Part shown: in pieces, positions 8,443-17,160 of the stretch
Layout: each line of letters begins with the position of its first letter
Numbering within the stretch: position 1 is the first letter of the stretch
DNA from: an uncultured bacterium
GTDB lineage: Bacteria > Hydrogenedentota > Hydrogenedentia > Hydrogenedentales > Hydrogenedentaceae
Direction: 5' to 3'
Assembly: GCA_937124615.1 (NCBI GenBank)
Contig: CAKZKR010000068.1
Span: 1-48,335 of the forward strand
Length of the DNA stretch: 48,335 nt
Translations under genes and position numbers: made by a program
Notes under the pieces: generated by a model
The model's database searches: none
What the model was told of the DNA's origin: nothing
The model's input: only the letters and a program-made list of their open reading frames with translations

Positions 8443-9417
8443 CTATTGTTGTGATAGGTTTGACTCATCTATATCCGAACATATAACTTCACCCATAAAA
8501 AGTGTTCCTTTTCTGGGCCATAACCACATAATTGGAGAAAGGGTAAAAGCTGAAAGTAAAGAAATAGAGCCTTTGGCTGTAGCAATTTCAGCCGGGAAAC
8601 GAGGATGGAGAACAGTCCCAGGTTTAGCCGATACTTCCTTATCATTAACCTTAACACGGGTTACAAATACATTCCTTCCCTTATAGACAAATCGGGTCAA
8701 GAGGGTCTGTGATAGGGCGCGAACCTGTCGGTCAATCTCAATAGCGGGGACATCCCAGTGGATGATCGCATCGTTTATAGTAGGTTTCGGGTCATATGTG
8801 GCGAGTTGAGGGTCTTGTGTTTTACCCAAAAATCCTTCTTTTTCAATCTGGTTGATAACATCCACAACCATTGTCTTTGCTAATTCTGAAGCCCTGCAAT
8901 ATACCGTGTAAGCGGTATCTGTATCGAGTATGGGAAAAGATTGTTGAGCAATTATGGGTCCGGTATCAATTCCTTCATCCATAATGTGGAAGGTAACTCC
9001 GGATTGGGTTTCACCCTGCCGTATCACAGCATAAAAAGGATTGGGTCCACGATGGCGGGGCAATAACGAGGAGTGGACATTCATACAACCTATTTTGGGT
9101 AAAGAAAGAATACTTTTCTTGAAAATAATACCAAAACCCGCCGTAATAATAAGGTCAGGTGCTAATTCTTTTATTGGCTTTAATTCCTCTTCATTCATTT
9201 TATCAATCCAGAAAACAGGAATATGCATTTTTCGTGCAAAGCGAAGTATGCTATCCTTGCCACCTAAGAAACCTAAAAATAATTGGTTGAGAAATCGCTG
9301 GAACCCTTTTGTTTGCCTACCATTTTGAAGGATGCCTACAATTTTATGTGAAGTTGTTAGTAATGGTTCTGCAACACAGACTCCTAATTTCCCGGTTCCT
9401 GCTATAAGAATACGCAT
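8443..9417 (-). CDS. Methionyl-tRNA formyltransferase-family protein (divergent Fmt)
   Basis: 324 residues. The N-terminal formyltransferase domain (1-~190) carries the catalytic triad of the family: N113 and H115 in MNVHSSLLPRHRGPNP, and D147 in IMDEGIDTGPII. A C-terminal OB-like domain (~215-310; WDVPAIEIDRQVRAL) matches the tRNA-binding domain of Fmt. The loop SLLPRHRGPNP differs from the usual SLLPRWRGAAP of bona fide Fmt, so a formyltransferase acting on another amine, such as a nucleotide sugar, is possible. Its ATG overlaps the dtd stop (TAATG), implying translational coupling. If no other fmt exists in the genome, this would be the initiator-tRNA enzyme. Confidence 0.75.
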   Translation of the reverse strand: MRILIAGTGKLGVCVAEPLLTTSHKIVGILQNGRQTKGFQRFLNQLFLGFLGGKDSILRFARKMHIPVFWIDKMNEEELKPIKELAPDLIITAGFGIIFKKSILSLPKIGCMNVHSSLLPRHRGPNPFYAVIRQGETQSGVTFHIMDEGIDTGPIIAQQSFPILDTDTAYTVYCRASELAKTMVVDVINQIEKEGFLGKTQDPQLATYDPKPTINDAIIHWDVPAIEIDRQVRALSQTLLTRFVYKGRNVFVTRVKVNDKEVSAKPGTVLHPRFPAEIATAKGSISLLSAFTLSPIMWLWPRKGTLFMGEVICSDIDESNLSQQ

Positions 9418-9866
9418 TAGAATACCTTTTTAGAATCTACTAATATGGTTACAGGTCCATCGTTCACCAGGGAAACCAACATATGTGCTGAAAATATACC
9501 TGTTTCCACATGAATACCTTTAGATCGGACAAGTTCTACAAATTTTTCATAGTAGGGCTCTGCTTTCTCAGGTCGGGCAGAGGTACTAAATGATGGACGG
9601 CGTCCACGACGACAATCTCCATGAAGGGTAAACTGAGACACAACTAACATCTCTCCTTTCACATCCTCCAAAGATAGATTAAATTTCCCCTCTTCATCGT
9701 TGAATATTCGTAAACCGATAATTTTATCTGCAGTATATTGAATATCAGATTCGGTATCCTGTTCATCTACACCTAATAACACAAGTAACCCATGTCCGAT
9801 TTTACCTACTATCTGGTTATTAACTGTTACATTCGCATTCAACACTCTCTGAACAACCGCTCGCAT
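9417..9866 (-). CDS. dtd: D-aminoacyl-tRNA deacylase
   Basis: Hydrolyses D-amino acids (and glycine mischarged on tRNA-Ala) from tRNAs, keeping D-residues out of proteins. At 149 residues it matches the family length. Signatures are the start [23 protein letters not shown] (S77-Q78) and the cross-subunit Gly-Pro motif VNDGPVT (G137-P138). It is the first gene of the dtd-fmt-GNAT operon and diverges from the M28-like gene at 9973. AAAGGG lies just upstream of the ATG. Confidence 0.96.
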   Translation of the reverse strand: MRAVVQRVLNANVTVNNQIVGKIGHGLLVLLGVDEQDTESDIQYTADKIIGLRIFNDEEGKFNLSLEDVKGEMLVVSQFTLHGDCRRGRRPSFSTSARPEKAEPYYEKFVELVRSKGIHVETGIFSAHMLVSLVNDGPVTILVDSKKVF

Positions 9867-9972
9867 ATTGCCCTTTCTGAATAAAAACGATATATTTTTG
9901 TTATTATTAAAATAGTGTGATAAAACAGTTTTCTTAATTATATTTAGAATTACAGAAAAATAAAAATTAGGT

Positions 9973-11148
9973 ATGGATACAATTACAAAAATAAGTGATG
10001 ATATTAATTATTTAGCAGGTGCAAATATTACAAGACGGTATGGAACTGAAGGGGAACTTTTATGCTCGGAATACATAAGAAATCGCCTGCTGAACATGGG
10101 GCTTCAACCTATTGTAGAAGCATTTAATTGTTCTCGGGAAACATTTCAAACACTCATACTTTATTGGGTTGAGTTTCTTTTTGTAATATTGCTATCTGTG
10201 TTTTTCCCCTTTGCCGGGTTTGTATATGGATTAGTTGTGTTATTACTTTATTTACTTGAAATTTCAGGTTATTTTAGCCTTACACTGTTCATTCCAGAAT
10301 ATCAGTCACAAAATATCCACACTGTTATACGAAATCAAGAAGTATTTGATGAACCCAAATATCGAATTGTACTTCATGCAAATTATGACTGTGGAATATC
10401 CCATCTTCTCTATTCTAAGGAGATTATAGGGCTTCTCCCTGTAATACATCACATTATAGTCATTTGCATGTTGGTGGTTTTAGGAATTAGTTTTCGTGAT
10501 GGATTTTTAGACCTTGTTCCGTGGGAGGATCATATGTCCATATCCTGTCGATTGTTAACAGGAATTGTTTTAGGAACCATAAGTTTAGTAACTTTTATTG
10601 CAACTATGAATGAGGAGGATACCAGAGGAGCCAATTTTAATGCATCGGGCGTAGCCTGCATATTAGGACTGGCAGAATATTTTTCTAAAAACCCTTTGAA
10701 GAATATTGAAATCCATTTTGTTTTCACGGGTGCCCATCAATGCTGGATGGCCGGCTTGCGTTATTTTTTGAAGAAAAATAAATTGCCTAAAGAAGATACC
10801 TTGTTTATCAATGTGGAAGGAGTAGGTTCTGGAGACCTACATATAATTACAAAGGAAAACATGGCCTTTGTTTTTCGTGTAGAAAAAGAAATTATAAAGT
10901 TCATAGACGAAAATAATTTCTCTTCAGAGATACAAAAAGTAGACTTTTTGCCCATTCCGACTTCATCATATATCATATTATCTCATGGGTATAACGGTTT
11001 TACAATCATGGGGCTGGATAAGGGAAAGAAACCGATGTATTGCAATCAAATTGACGATACAACATTAAATATTGATGAACAAAATATCAGAAAAACAATG
11101 GAAATTATATCGAAATTTGTAAAAAGATGGACAGAAAAAGAAAACTAA
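9973..11148 (+). CDS. Membrane-embedded M28-peptidase-like protein lacking metal ligands (pseudopeptidase)
   Basis: 391 residues. Hydrophobic segments lie at ~62-105, ~150-172 and ~192-212. The soluble parts align with the M28 aminopeptidase at 24147-25445, which has the same layout, with membrane segments inserted between the first and second metal motifs. Every metal position is changed. H of GHAD becomes N137 (HANYD), D of GANDN becomes F222 (GANFN), the E-E pair becomes H255-Q256 (TGAHQ), D of AVDT becomes E282, and the H of YHTRYDT becomes C357. D139 is kept. The reading frame is intact and the fold motifs persist ([22 protein letters not shown]), so it looks selected rather than decayed. 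Zinc-dependent peptidase activity is unlikely; a binding or regulatory role is an inference. The ribosome-binding site is weak. Confidence 0.75.
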   Translation: MDTITKISDDINYLAGANITRRYGTEGELLCSEYIRNRLLNMGLQPIVEAFNCSRETFQTLILYWVEFLFVILLSVFFPFAGFVYGLVVLLLYLLEISGYFSLTLFIPEYQSQNIHTVIRNQEVFDEPKYRIVLHANYDCGISHLLYSKEIIGLLPVIHHIIVICMLVVLGISFRDGFLDLVPWEDHMSISCRLLTGIVLGTISLVTFIATMNEEDTRGANFNASGVACILGLAEYFSKNPLKNIEIHFVFTGAHQCWMAGLRYFLKKNKLPKEDTLFINVEGVGSGDLHIITKENMAFVFRVEKEIIKFIDENNFSSEIQKVDFLPIPTSSYIILSHGYNGFTIMGLDKGKKPMYCNQIDDTTLNIDEQNIRKTMEIISKFVKRWTEKEN

Positions 11149-11218
11149 CATTCATCTATTTTTATACGATTAAACAATTTATTTACAATATAGCCATAAA
11201 AGAAGAAAGGAGTTCTTT

Positions 11219-12589
11219 ATGAATGTAAATCCCAATATTTTCCGTGAATATGATTTGCGTGGAATTGCCGGCAAAGATTTAACTGAAGATATAATGGAAC
11301 TTTTAGGGAAAGCGTATGTCGCTTATATGAAGGCAAAACGAGCAATTCACCACAATCTTGTTGTTGTCGGTAGAGACGGCAGGGTAAGTAGTAAAAGTTT
11401 TAGTCGTGCTCTGATAGATGGGATTACTGAGGCGGGAATGAATGTTATCGATATTGGAGAAGTACCAACACCATTAACATATTTTGCCATGAATACTCTG
11501 GAAGTAGATGGAGGGTTGATGATCACTGCGAGTCATAATCCTGGGGAATATAATGGACTGAAAGTAGGGGTTGGAAAAACGACAATTTATGGAGAGCAAA
11601 TTCAAGAGTTTCGCAAATATGTAGAGGCAGGGTGTTTCCCCATTCGCAAAAAAGATATAGTCATAACTAAAAAGAACATTGTACCAAAATATGAAAAACG
11701 GATATTAAACGATATAAAACTAAAACGCAAGTTAAAGGTGGTTGTAGATGCGGGAAACGGTGTTGGTGGTGTAGTTGCGGTTCCTTTATTCGAAAAATTG
11801 GGTTGTGAAGTCATTCCCTTGTATTGTGATGTAGATGGGAATTTTCCCAATCATCATCCGGACCCGACAAAAGAATCTAACATGAAAGAACTAATTAAAG
11901 CGGTAAAGAAGAACCGTGCAGATGTTGGAATCGCATTTGATGGGGATGTGGACCGGCTCGGAGGTTGTGATGATAAAGGTAGAATGCTTTGGGGTGACCA
12001 GTTATTGGTTCTGTTCGCCCGGGATATTCTGAAAGATAAACCCGGGGCTACAATATTAGGGGAAGTTAAATGTTCAAGGAGTATGTATGAGGAAATAAAA
12101 AAGGCCGGTGGAAATGCGGTCATGTGGCGAACAGGCCATTCTCATATCAAGTCTGCCATGATAAAGTTAAAGGCCCAAGTAGCCGGTGAAATGAGTGGAC
12201 ATATCTTTTTCAAACATCGGTGGTATGGTTTTGATGATGCAATCTATTCTGCATGCAGACTCTTGGAATTAATTACAAATGTGAATAAACCGTTAAGTGC
12301 ATTACTGGATACGATTCCTAAAAGATATTCCACTCCTGAACTGGAATTCCCTTGTTCAGATGAGAAAAAATTTGAAGTTATAGCCAAAGCCACAAAGCAT
12401 TTTCAGGAAAAAGGGTATGAAGTTATAACAATTGATGGGGCACGAATTGAGTTTCCAGATGGCTGGGGTCTTCTTCGTGCATCAAATACATCACCGAAAT
12501 TGGTTATGCGTGTCGAAGCGGACACTGTGAAACGGATGAACGAAATACGCAAATTACTTGAGGATGTTCTAAAACAAATTAATATCTAA
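11219..12589 (+). CDS. Phosphomannomutase/phosphoglucomutase
   Basis: Interconverts hexose-6-phosphates and hexose-1-phosphates (alpha-D-phosphohexomutase family), feeding nucleotide-sugar and envelope glycan synthesis. At 456 residues it is of AlgC/ManB size. Motifs are the start FREYDLRGIAG, the phosphoserine loop TASHNP (S105), the Mg loop DGDVDR (D241, D243, D245), the sugar-specificity loop GEMSGH and the phosphate-binding loop RASNTSP near the C-terminus. GEMSG is typical of dual mannose/glucose enzymes, so the exact sugar cannot be fixed. A strong AAAGGAG lies 8 nt before the ATG. The pfkB-type gene converges on it. Confidence 0.92.
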   Translation: MNVNPNIFREYDLRGIAGKDLTEDIMELLGKAYVAYMKAKRAIHHNLVVVGRDGRVSSKSFSRALIDGITEAGMNVIDIGEVPTPLTYFAMNTLEVDGGLMITASHNPGEYNGLKVGVGKTTIYGEQIQEFRKYVEAGCFPIRKKDIVITKKNIVPKYEKRILNDIKLKRKLKVVVDAGNGVGGVVAVPLFEKLGCEVIPLYCDVDGNFPNHHPDPTKESNMKELIKAVKKNRADVGIAFDGDVDRLGGCDDKGRMLWGDQLLVLFARDILKDKPGATILGEVKCSRSMYEEIKKAGGNAVMWRTGHSHIKSAMIKLKAQVAGEMSGHIFFKHRWYGFDDAIYSACRLLELITNVNKPLSALLDTIPKRYSTPELEFPCSDEKKFEVIAKATKHFQEKGYEVITIDGARIEFPDGWGLLRASNTSPKLVMRVEADTVKRMNEIRKLLEDVLKQINI

Positions 12590-12628
12590 TTTAAGTTGGA
12601 AACGGTTTTATAATAGAATCTAACATTG

Positions 12629-12659
12629 CCTTTTGGTATTTATGGTCTATACAAAAAGG
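12629..12659. terminator. Hairpin between convergent phosphohexomutase and PfkB genes
   Basis: Arms at 12629-12639 and 12649-12659 pair over 11 positions with a single G-A mismatch, enclosing a 9-nt loop. The hairpin sits 40 bp after one stop codon and 3 bp from the other, the classic place for a bidirectional terminator. No clear T-run follows on either strand, so intrinsic termination is uncertain. Confidence 0.4.
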
Positions 12660-12662
12660 GAC

Positions 12663-13586
12663 TTAAAATGGAAACTGGGGAAGGTTTTGTAATCGTATCT
12701 GTTGGGCAAATTCGTAACAGCGATTTTTGATTTCTTCTCCGGTAAGGGATAGAAGTCGGCGGGGTCCAAAGGACTCGCATGTAAAAGAGGCAATAACTGT
12801 TCCAATAATGGTTGCCTGTCGTAAAACTTCAGGCTCTGTGCTATTCATATATGCGATGTAGCCCATAAAACCACCCGCAAAACTATCTCCAGCCCCTGTT
12901 GGGTCTACAACATTTTCTAATAGATATGCTGGCAACATGAAACTTTCTTCATCTTCAAAAAACAAGATGCAACCATGTTCCCCCTTTTTAATAACAAGAA
13001 TATCGGGACCCAATGCAAGGATTTCCCGACTGGCTTTTTTTAGATTTTCTTCTCCAGAGAGTTGTCTTGCTTCGGAATCGTTAATAAAAAGAATATCCAC
13101 CCGGGAGAGGACCTCTTGCAAATCGTCCGGAGTCGTTTCGATCCAAAGGTTCATTGTATCCATTCCTGTAAAACGCGGGAATGCCTGGTGTAACACATCT
13201 AATTGTAGTGAGGGATGAATATTCCCGAGAAATAAATAAGGGACTTGTGATATTTCTTTTGATATGGTGGGTTTAAAAGTCTCAAACACATTCAGTTGTG
13301 TGTCTAATGTATCTCTTTGATTAATATCCTTATGGTATCGTCCTGACCAACGAAAAGTTTTTCCCGGTTCTTGTTTTAATCCATCAATATTAATATTGCG
13401 TGATTTTAGTATTTGAATATATTCATCAGGAAAGTCGGAGCCAATAATACCAATCATGTTTACATGTGTAAAAAATGAGGCAGAGATAGAAAAGTATGTT
13501 GCCGCACCACCTAATTCCAATTCACATTTCCCATAAGGAGTTTCGACAGAATCCAATGCTACGGAACCAACTACTGTTATAGACAT
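12663..13586 (-). CDS. PfkB-family sugar/nucleoside kinase
   Basis: 307 residues. The ribokinase-like fold shows the N-terminal substrate region (VGSVALDSVETPYG, then ELGGAATYFSISA, PfkB signature 1-like) and the ATP/catalytic motif DPTGAGDSFAGGFMGY, with the catalytic Asp in GAGD. A putative substrate such as ribose, adenosine or fructose-phosphate cannot be assigned from motifs. No sugar transporter or isomerase is adjacent. AAAGGA precedes the ATG. It lies 39 bp downstream of the radical-SAM-like gene on the same strand and may share its transcript. Confidence 0.88.
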   Translation of the reverse strand: MSITVVGSVALDSVETPYGKCELELGGAATYFSISASFFTHVNMIGIIGSDFPDEYIQILKSRNINIDGLKQEPGKTFRWSGRYHKDINQRDTLDTQLNVFETFKPTISKEISQVPYLFLGNIHPSLQLDVLHQAFPRFTGMDTMNLWIETTPDDLQEVLSRVDILFINDSEARQLSGEENLKKASREILALGPDILVIKKGEHGCILFFEDEESFMLPAYLLENVVDPTGAGDSFAGGFMGYIAYMNSTEPEVLRQATIIGTVIASFTCESFGPRRLLSLTGEEIKNRCYEFAQQIRLQNLPQFPF

Positions 13587-13625
13587 ACAAAATTATCCTT
13601 TCTAAATCCAACTACTATTCAAGGA

Positions 13626-15239
13626 TTAATTTGCGACAGCCTTGAAATCATATTTTCTGACATTCCACTCTTCTTCATAGATTCTCTTCTTCAATTGACT
13701 ATTAAACTGTGAGACCATACCTTGTAAACTATCAGCATCACCTTCCAAAACTATTCTTTCAAAGAAATTTCTGAAGAATTTTTGCTCCTTTGATATTTGA
13801 AGAACCTGAAGAACGATACCCATTAAAGCATCATTTTGCTGTGTTATCTCTAACTTCATAATTTCATTCAACATTGTCGATGTATCCAGAGACTTCCATT
13901 TCAAATATTTTGCTGTATCTTGCTCACCTGCAAGCCATCTTATATATTCTTCAGAATTTATATTGAAATTAAAGGATTCCATGTTCTCCCACCACATTGA
14001 GTCCGGCCAGAGATAGACAGGAGAAACCTTTACACTATCGGGTTTAATTCGTCTGATAAATCGAAGCGTTTCGTCAAAGGTATGTCGGTCTTCTTCCGGG
14101 CAAGGATAAGCACATTGAATTGTCGTGTAGATATGAGAAGAAATAAATGCAGATAGTGCGGTTTCTAACGAACTTATTGTCCGCATAATTCCATAATATT
14201 TCGATAGCAATCGTTGACTCCCTGTTGGGACATTCACAGAAACAGCCCTACAGCCCGATAGATGTAAACTATGAATCCAATCACCCTGCACATTTAAACA
14301 ATGGAAATTACGAGAATAGGTAATAAAGTGGGAAGACTTTAATAAAGCCAGCGAAAGTGATTGCACATCAGAAGAATTAACCATTTCACCTTCGATATGG
14401 AATGTCCATGTTTTGAACCTATCAAGAAGTTTACCAATCTCTTCTACTATTCTTTCTGTGGTGGAATTTATATAGTGTTTTAGTGTGTAAGGTTCCGAGT
14501 AACCCACCTTCCCATCTCGCACTTGTTCTAATGTAAATATATTTAATTTTCCACCCTTTTGCAGGGATTCATAATTATCATAGGAAGGAATCGGTAAATC
14601 ATCAAGAGTCAACAAACGATTTACAGGACCTACTCGAATTTCACCCCCCTCAACACATACATAATTGGGCACAAAAGATAAGGGCTTGCCTACAGTAATA
14701 TGTTTCCATAAAGGTAAAACAGAAAGTTCAGCATGATGTATCAAAATACCGTCAAATTCAGGAATACTTGTGATAGCATACGGACCTGTATGATTAAAAT
14801 AAGGTCCTACTCCGACAATGTAAATTTTATCTCCTGATTTTTCCCCCCTTATCTCATTAGCAAGGATACGGGAAACGATTAAGTCCTCCCTGCTTTCTAT
14901 CCAGAACAGCACACAAACTGTTTGTGAAGATATTTTAATATTTTTATATATCCAGCGAAGATATGAATTTTTAATATTTTTATTTTGTTTTTTATTCCCC
15001 AATATCCTTGATAACCAGACTCCTATTTTATTCTCTTTCACATCATTTTTGTTTAGTTGACTATTTTTTGTATCATCAGAATAGTATTGGATTGCTTCGG
15101 GAAAGCCAAAATCATAAATCGTAGTATTAACATTGTTATCTTGTAAAATCTGAGCCATAACTGCGAGGGATCGTTTTGGAGTGAAAACTTTGATATCTTT
15201 TATGTTTGCAGGAGCATATACGATAAGAAATTGGCTCAT
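13626..15239 (-). CDS. B12-binding/radical-SAM-type protein without the Fe-S cluster cysteines
   Basis: 537 residues. An N-terminal Rossmann-like domain (1-~200) has features of cobalamin-binding radical SAM proteins (TPKRSLAVMAQILQDNNVNT and IYDFG, then a linker ending TLDDLPIPSYDNY at ~211-223). Where these enzymes carry the CxxxCxxC cluster motif, this protein has VRDGKVGYSEP (~240-250) with no Cys. The flanks still align: TERIVEEIGKLLDRF, LSGCRAVSVNVPTGSQRLL, and CPEEDRHTFDETLRFIRRIKPDSV. The Cys residues are at 109, 195, 314, 330, 376 and 380 only. The frame is open throughout, so this is a catalytically dead homolog or a repurposed protein, not an obvious pseudogene. It diverges from queC. 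The function is unknown. Confidence 0.75.
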   Translation of the reverse strand: MSQFLIVYAPANIKDIKVFTPKRSLAVMAQILQDNNVNTTIYDFGFPEAIQYYSDDTKNSQLNKNDVKENKIGVWLSRILGNKKQNKNIKNSYLRWIYKNIKISSQTVCVLFWIESREDLIVSRILANEIRGEKSGDKIYIVGVGPYFNHTGPYAITSIPEFDGILIHHAELSVLPLWKHITVGKPLSFVPNYVCVEGGEIRVGPVNRLLTLDDLPIPSYDNYESLQKGGKLNIFTLEQVRDGKVGYSEPYTLKHYINSTTERIVEEIGKLLDRFKTWTFHIEGEMVNSSDVQSLSLALLKSSHFITYSRNFHCLNVQGDWIHSLHLSGCRAVSVNVPTGSQRLLSKYYGIMRTISSLETALSAFISSHIYTTIQCAYPCPEEDRHTFDETLRFIRRIKPDSVKVSPVYLWPDSMWWENMESFNFNINSEEYIRWLAGEQDTAKYLKWKSLDTSTMLNEIMKLEITQQNDALMGIVLQVLQISKEQKFFRNFFERIVLEGDADSLQGMVSQFNSQLKKRIYEEEWNVRKYDFKAVAN

Positions 15240-15302
15240 TTTTAATTACCCTATATTTTGTATACTATTTATAGGTTACAATTTTCATTTAACCACAATA
15301 TA

Positions 15303-15330
15303 TTGTATATAAAATATACTATCATATAAA
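15303..15330 (+). promoter_or_regulatory. Candidate promoter of queC
   Basis: TTGTAT (15303-15308), a 16-bp spacer and TATAAA (15325-15330) lie in the AT-rich divergent region before queC. The region is so AT-rich that alternative boxes exist. No preQ1 riboswitch could be recognised. Confidence 0.35.
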
Positions 15331-15384
15331 ATTGTGTATTTCAACATTTTTACAAAAAATTTTTAAGTATTTGGAGAAACTTAT

Positions 15385-16083
15385 ATGGGTGAAAATTTAA
15401 ATTGTGTTTTGCTAATCAGTGGAGGTCTTGATTCAACAACACTTTTACACTATCTTGTAAAGAAGAAGCCATACAAAAAAGTATACGGAATTACATTTCT
15501 ATATGGTCAGAAACATTCTCGTGAGATTGAATATGCTAAATGGCAAATGGATTTATTAGGAATGAAACATCATTATATTGTTGATTTATCAGGTATAGCT
15601 CCTCTTTTAAGAGAGGGCTCGGTACTTATAAAAGGCAGTAAAGACATACCACACCTAGACACTATACCCATAGCGGAACGGATTCAACCGCCCACTTATG
15701 TACCAAATCGCAATATGATTTTTCTATCATTAGCTTCTGCATGGGCTGAATCACTGGAAATTTCTGATGTGTTCTATTCTGCTCAGGCTCAGGATGAATA
15801 TGGTTACTGGGACTGCACAGAATCTTTTGTAGCAAGAATGAACCAGGTTTTTTCATTAAATCGAAAACATCGTATTACTGTGCATGCTCCCTTTTTAAAT
15901 ATGTTAAAAAAAGAAATACTGGAATTGGGTTATCAATTAGGTGTTGATTATGGTCATACATGGAGTTGCTACCGTGGAGAAGAAAAGGCTTGTGGAAATT
16001 GCCCTACCTGTATTGAACGATTAAAAGCATTTGAAGATATTGGACAAAAAGACCCTCTCCCCTATATGGAAAAGATAAAATGA
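15385..16083 (+). CDS. queC: 7-cyano-7-deazaguanine synthase
   Basis: Converts 7-carboxy-7-deazaguanine to preQ0 with ATP and ammonia, a step of queuosine (tRNA wobble base) synthesis. 232 residues, normal for the family. The PP-loop SGGLDST is at 12-18. The RIQPPTYVPNRN region is diagnostic for QueC, and the zinc site is formed by C195, C203, C206 and C209 (SCYRGEEKACGNCPTC). GGAG lies 10 nt before the ATG. No other que gene is in the window. Its TGA stop directly abuts the stop of the convergent pheA gene. Confidence 0.96.
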   Translation: MGENLNCVLLISGGLDSTTLLHYLVKKKPYKKVYGITFLYGQKHSREIEYAKWQMDLLGMKHHYIVDLSGIAPLLREGSVLIKGSKDIPHLDTIPIAERIQPPTYVPNRNMIFLSLASAWAESLEISDVFYSAQAQDEYGYWDCTESFVARMNQVFSLNRKHRITVHAPFLNMLKKEILELGYQLGVDYGHTWSCYRGEEKACGNCPTCIERLKAFEDIGQKDPLPYMEKIK

Positions 16084-17160
16084 TTAGGTTTCTAATTCTA
16101 TAGTTGCACGGGGAAACGAACCTAAAATTTTTAAGTTTCTCGCTCTGTCGCTAACATCTTCAATAACTTGTTGAACTTTTTCATCTTTGATATGTCCCAG
16201 AAAATCTATGAAGAATACATATTCCCAAGGTTTTTGTCGGGAGGGACGCGATTCGATACGAGTCAAATTGATATTGGACTCCGCAAAAGGCATCAACAAG
16301 TTATATAAAGCACCGGGTTTATCTTTGGCAGACAAAAGCAAAGATGTTTTATCATCACCTGTGGGTTCTACAATTTGATGTCCCAAAACTACAAAACGAG
16401 TATAGTTATGAGGAATGTCTTCAATGCGTTCTGCTATGATTTCGAGATTATATGTCTGAGCAGCTAACTTACTTGCAATTGCAGATGTCCCGGGTTCTTG
16501 TGAAGCACGTTTTGCCGCTTCCGCAGTGCTTGAAACTTCAATCAATTCAACGCCGGGTAAGTTTGCACGGAGCCAGTTTCGACATTGAAGCAGGGCATTA
16601 TCCTTCGAATATACACGACGAATCTGGTCGAGAGAACATTTAGCAAGGAGGTTTTGTGAAATCTGTAGAAGAACCTCATTTATTATTTTCAATTCTGAAT
16701 TAATAAATAAATCTAATGTATCACTCACAGAGCCACCTGTAGAACTTTCTATAGGTACAACACCGTAATCTATACGCCGTCGTTCTACTTCTGTAAAAAC
16801 ATCAGTAAAAGAAGGTAATGGATGATATTCAGCGGAAGTACCGAAAACGCGGAGTGCGGCCATGTGGCTGAAAGTATCACGAGGGCCTAAGAAAGCAACA
16901 CTGGTAGGCTTTTCTAATGAGCGAATAGCACTCATAATCTCTCGATAAATATAGCGGATAGCCCGTTCATCTAAGGGACCTTGGTTGGACTTTAACAACT
17001 TTTCTATTACCGCCTTTTCGCGTTCAGGTACATAGAACGGGGCTTGCGAACCGCTTTTAATCCGTCCTATCTCTTGAGCACAGGTGGCTCTTTCGTTAAG
17101 AAGGTTTATGATTTTCTGGTCAATTTCATCAATTTTTTTTCTAAGTTCTTCAATGTTCAA
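16084..17160 (-). CDS. pheA: Bifunctional chorismate mutase / prephenate dehydratase (P-protein)
   Basis: Makes phenylpyruvate from chorismate via prephenate for phenylalanine synthesis. 358 residues in three modules. Chorismate mutase (AroQ helical) is at 1-~85 (LRKKIDEIDQKIINLLNERA). Prephenate dehydratase is at ~87-270 (VAFLGPRDTFSHMAA, IESSTGGSV, and the catalytic TRF in HNYTRFVVLG). A C-terminal ACT domain is at ~278-350, with the ESRP motif used for Phe feedback inhibition. The start is TTG at 17160; it overlaps the helicase stop (TTGA), so translation is probably coupled to that upstream gene. A TTG start downstream of a repair helicase suggests modest expression. Confidence 0.95.
   Translation of the reverse strand: MNIEELRKKIDEIDQKIINLLNERATCAQEIGRIKSGSQAPFYVPEREKAVIEKLLKSNQGPLDERAIRYIYREIMSAIRSLEKPTSVAFLGPRDTFSHMAALRVFGTSAEYHPLPSFTDVFTEVERRRIDYGVVPIESSTGGSVSDTLDLFINSELKIINEVLLQISQNLLAKCSLDQIRRVYSKDNALLQCRNWLRANLPGVELIEVSSTAEAAKRASQEPGTSAIASKLAAQTYNLEIIAERIEDIPHNYTRFVVLGHQIVEPTGDDKTSLLLSAKDKPGALYNLLMPFAESNINLTRIESRPSRQKPWEYVFFIDFLGHIKDEKVQQVIEDVSDRARNLKILGSFPRATIELET

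Noticed and set aside
13626-15239. Radical-SAM-like gene as a frameshifted pseudogene
   Set aside because: The frame is open over 537 codons with motifs before and after the missing cluster site in the same frame; a frameshift would disrupt the downstream motifs.
15240-15384. preQ1 riboswitch upstream of queC
   Set aside because: Only a weak 5-bp stem (15274-15278 with 15290-15294) is visible, it belongs equally to the divergent gene's leader, and no preQ1-type loop/pseudoknot pattern or A-rich tail next to the ribosome-binding site could be seen.
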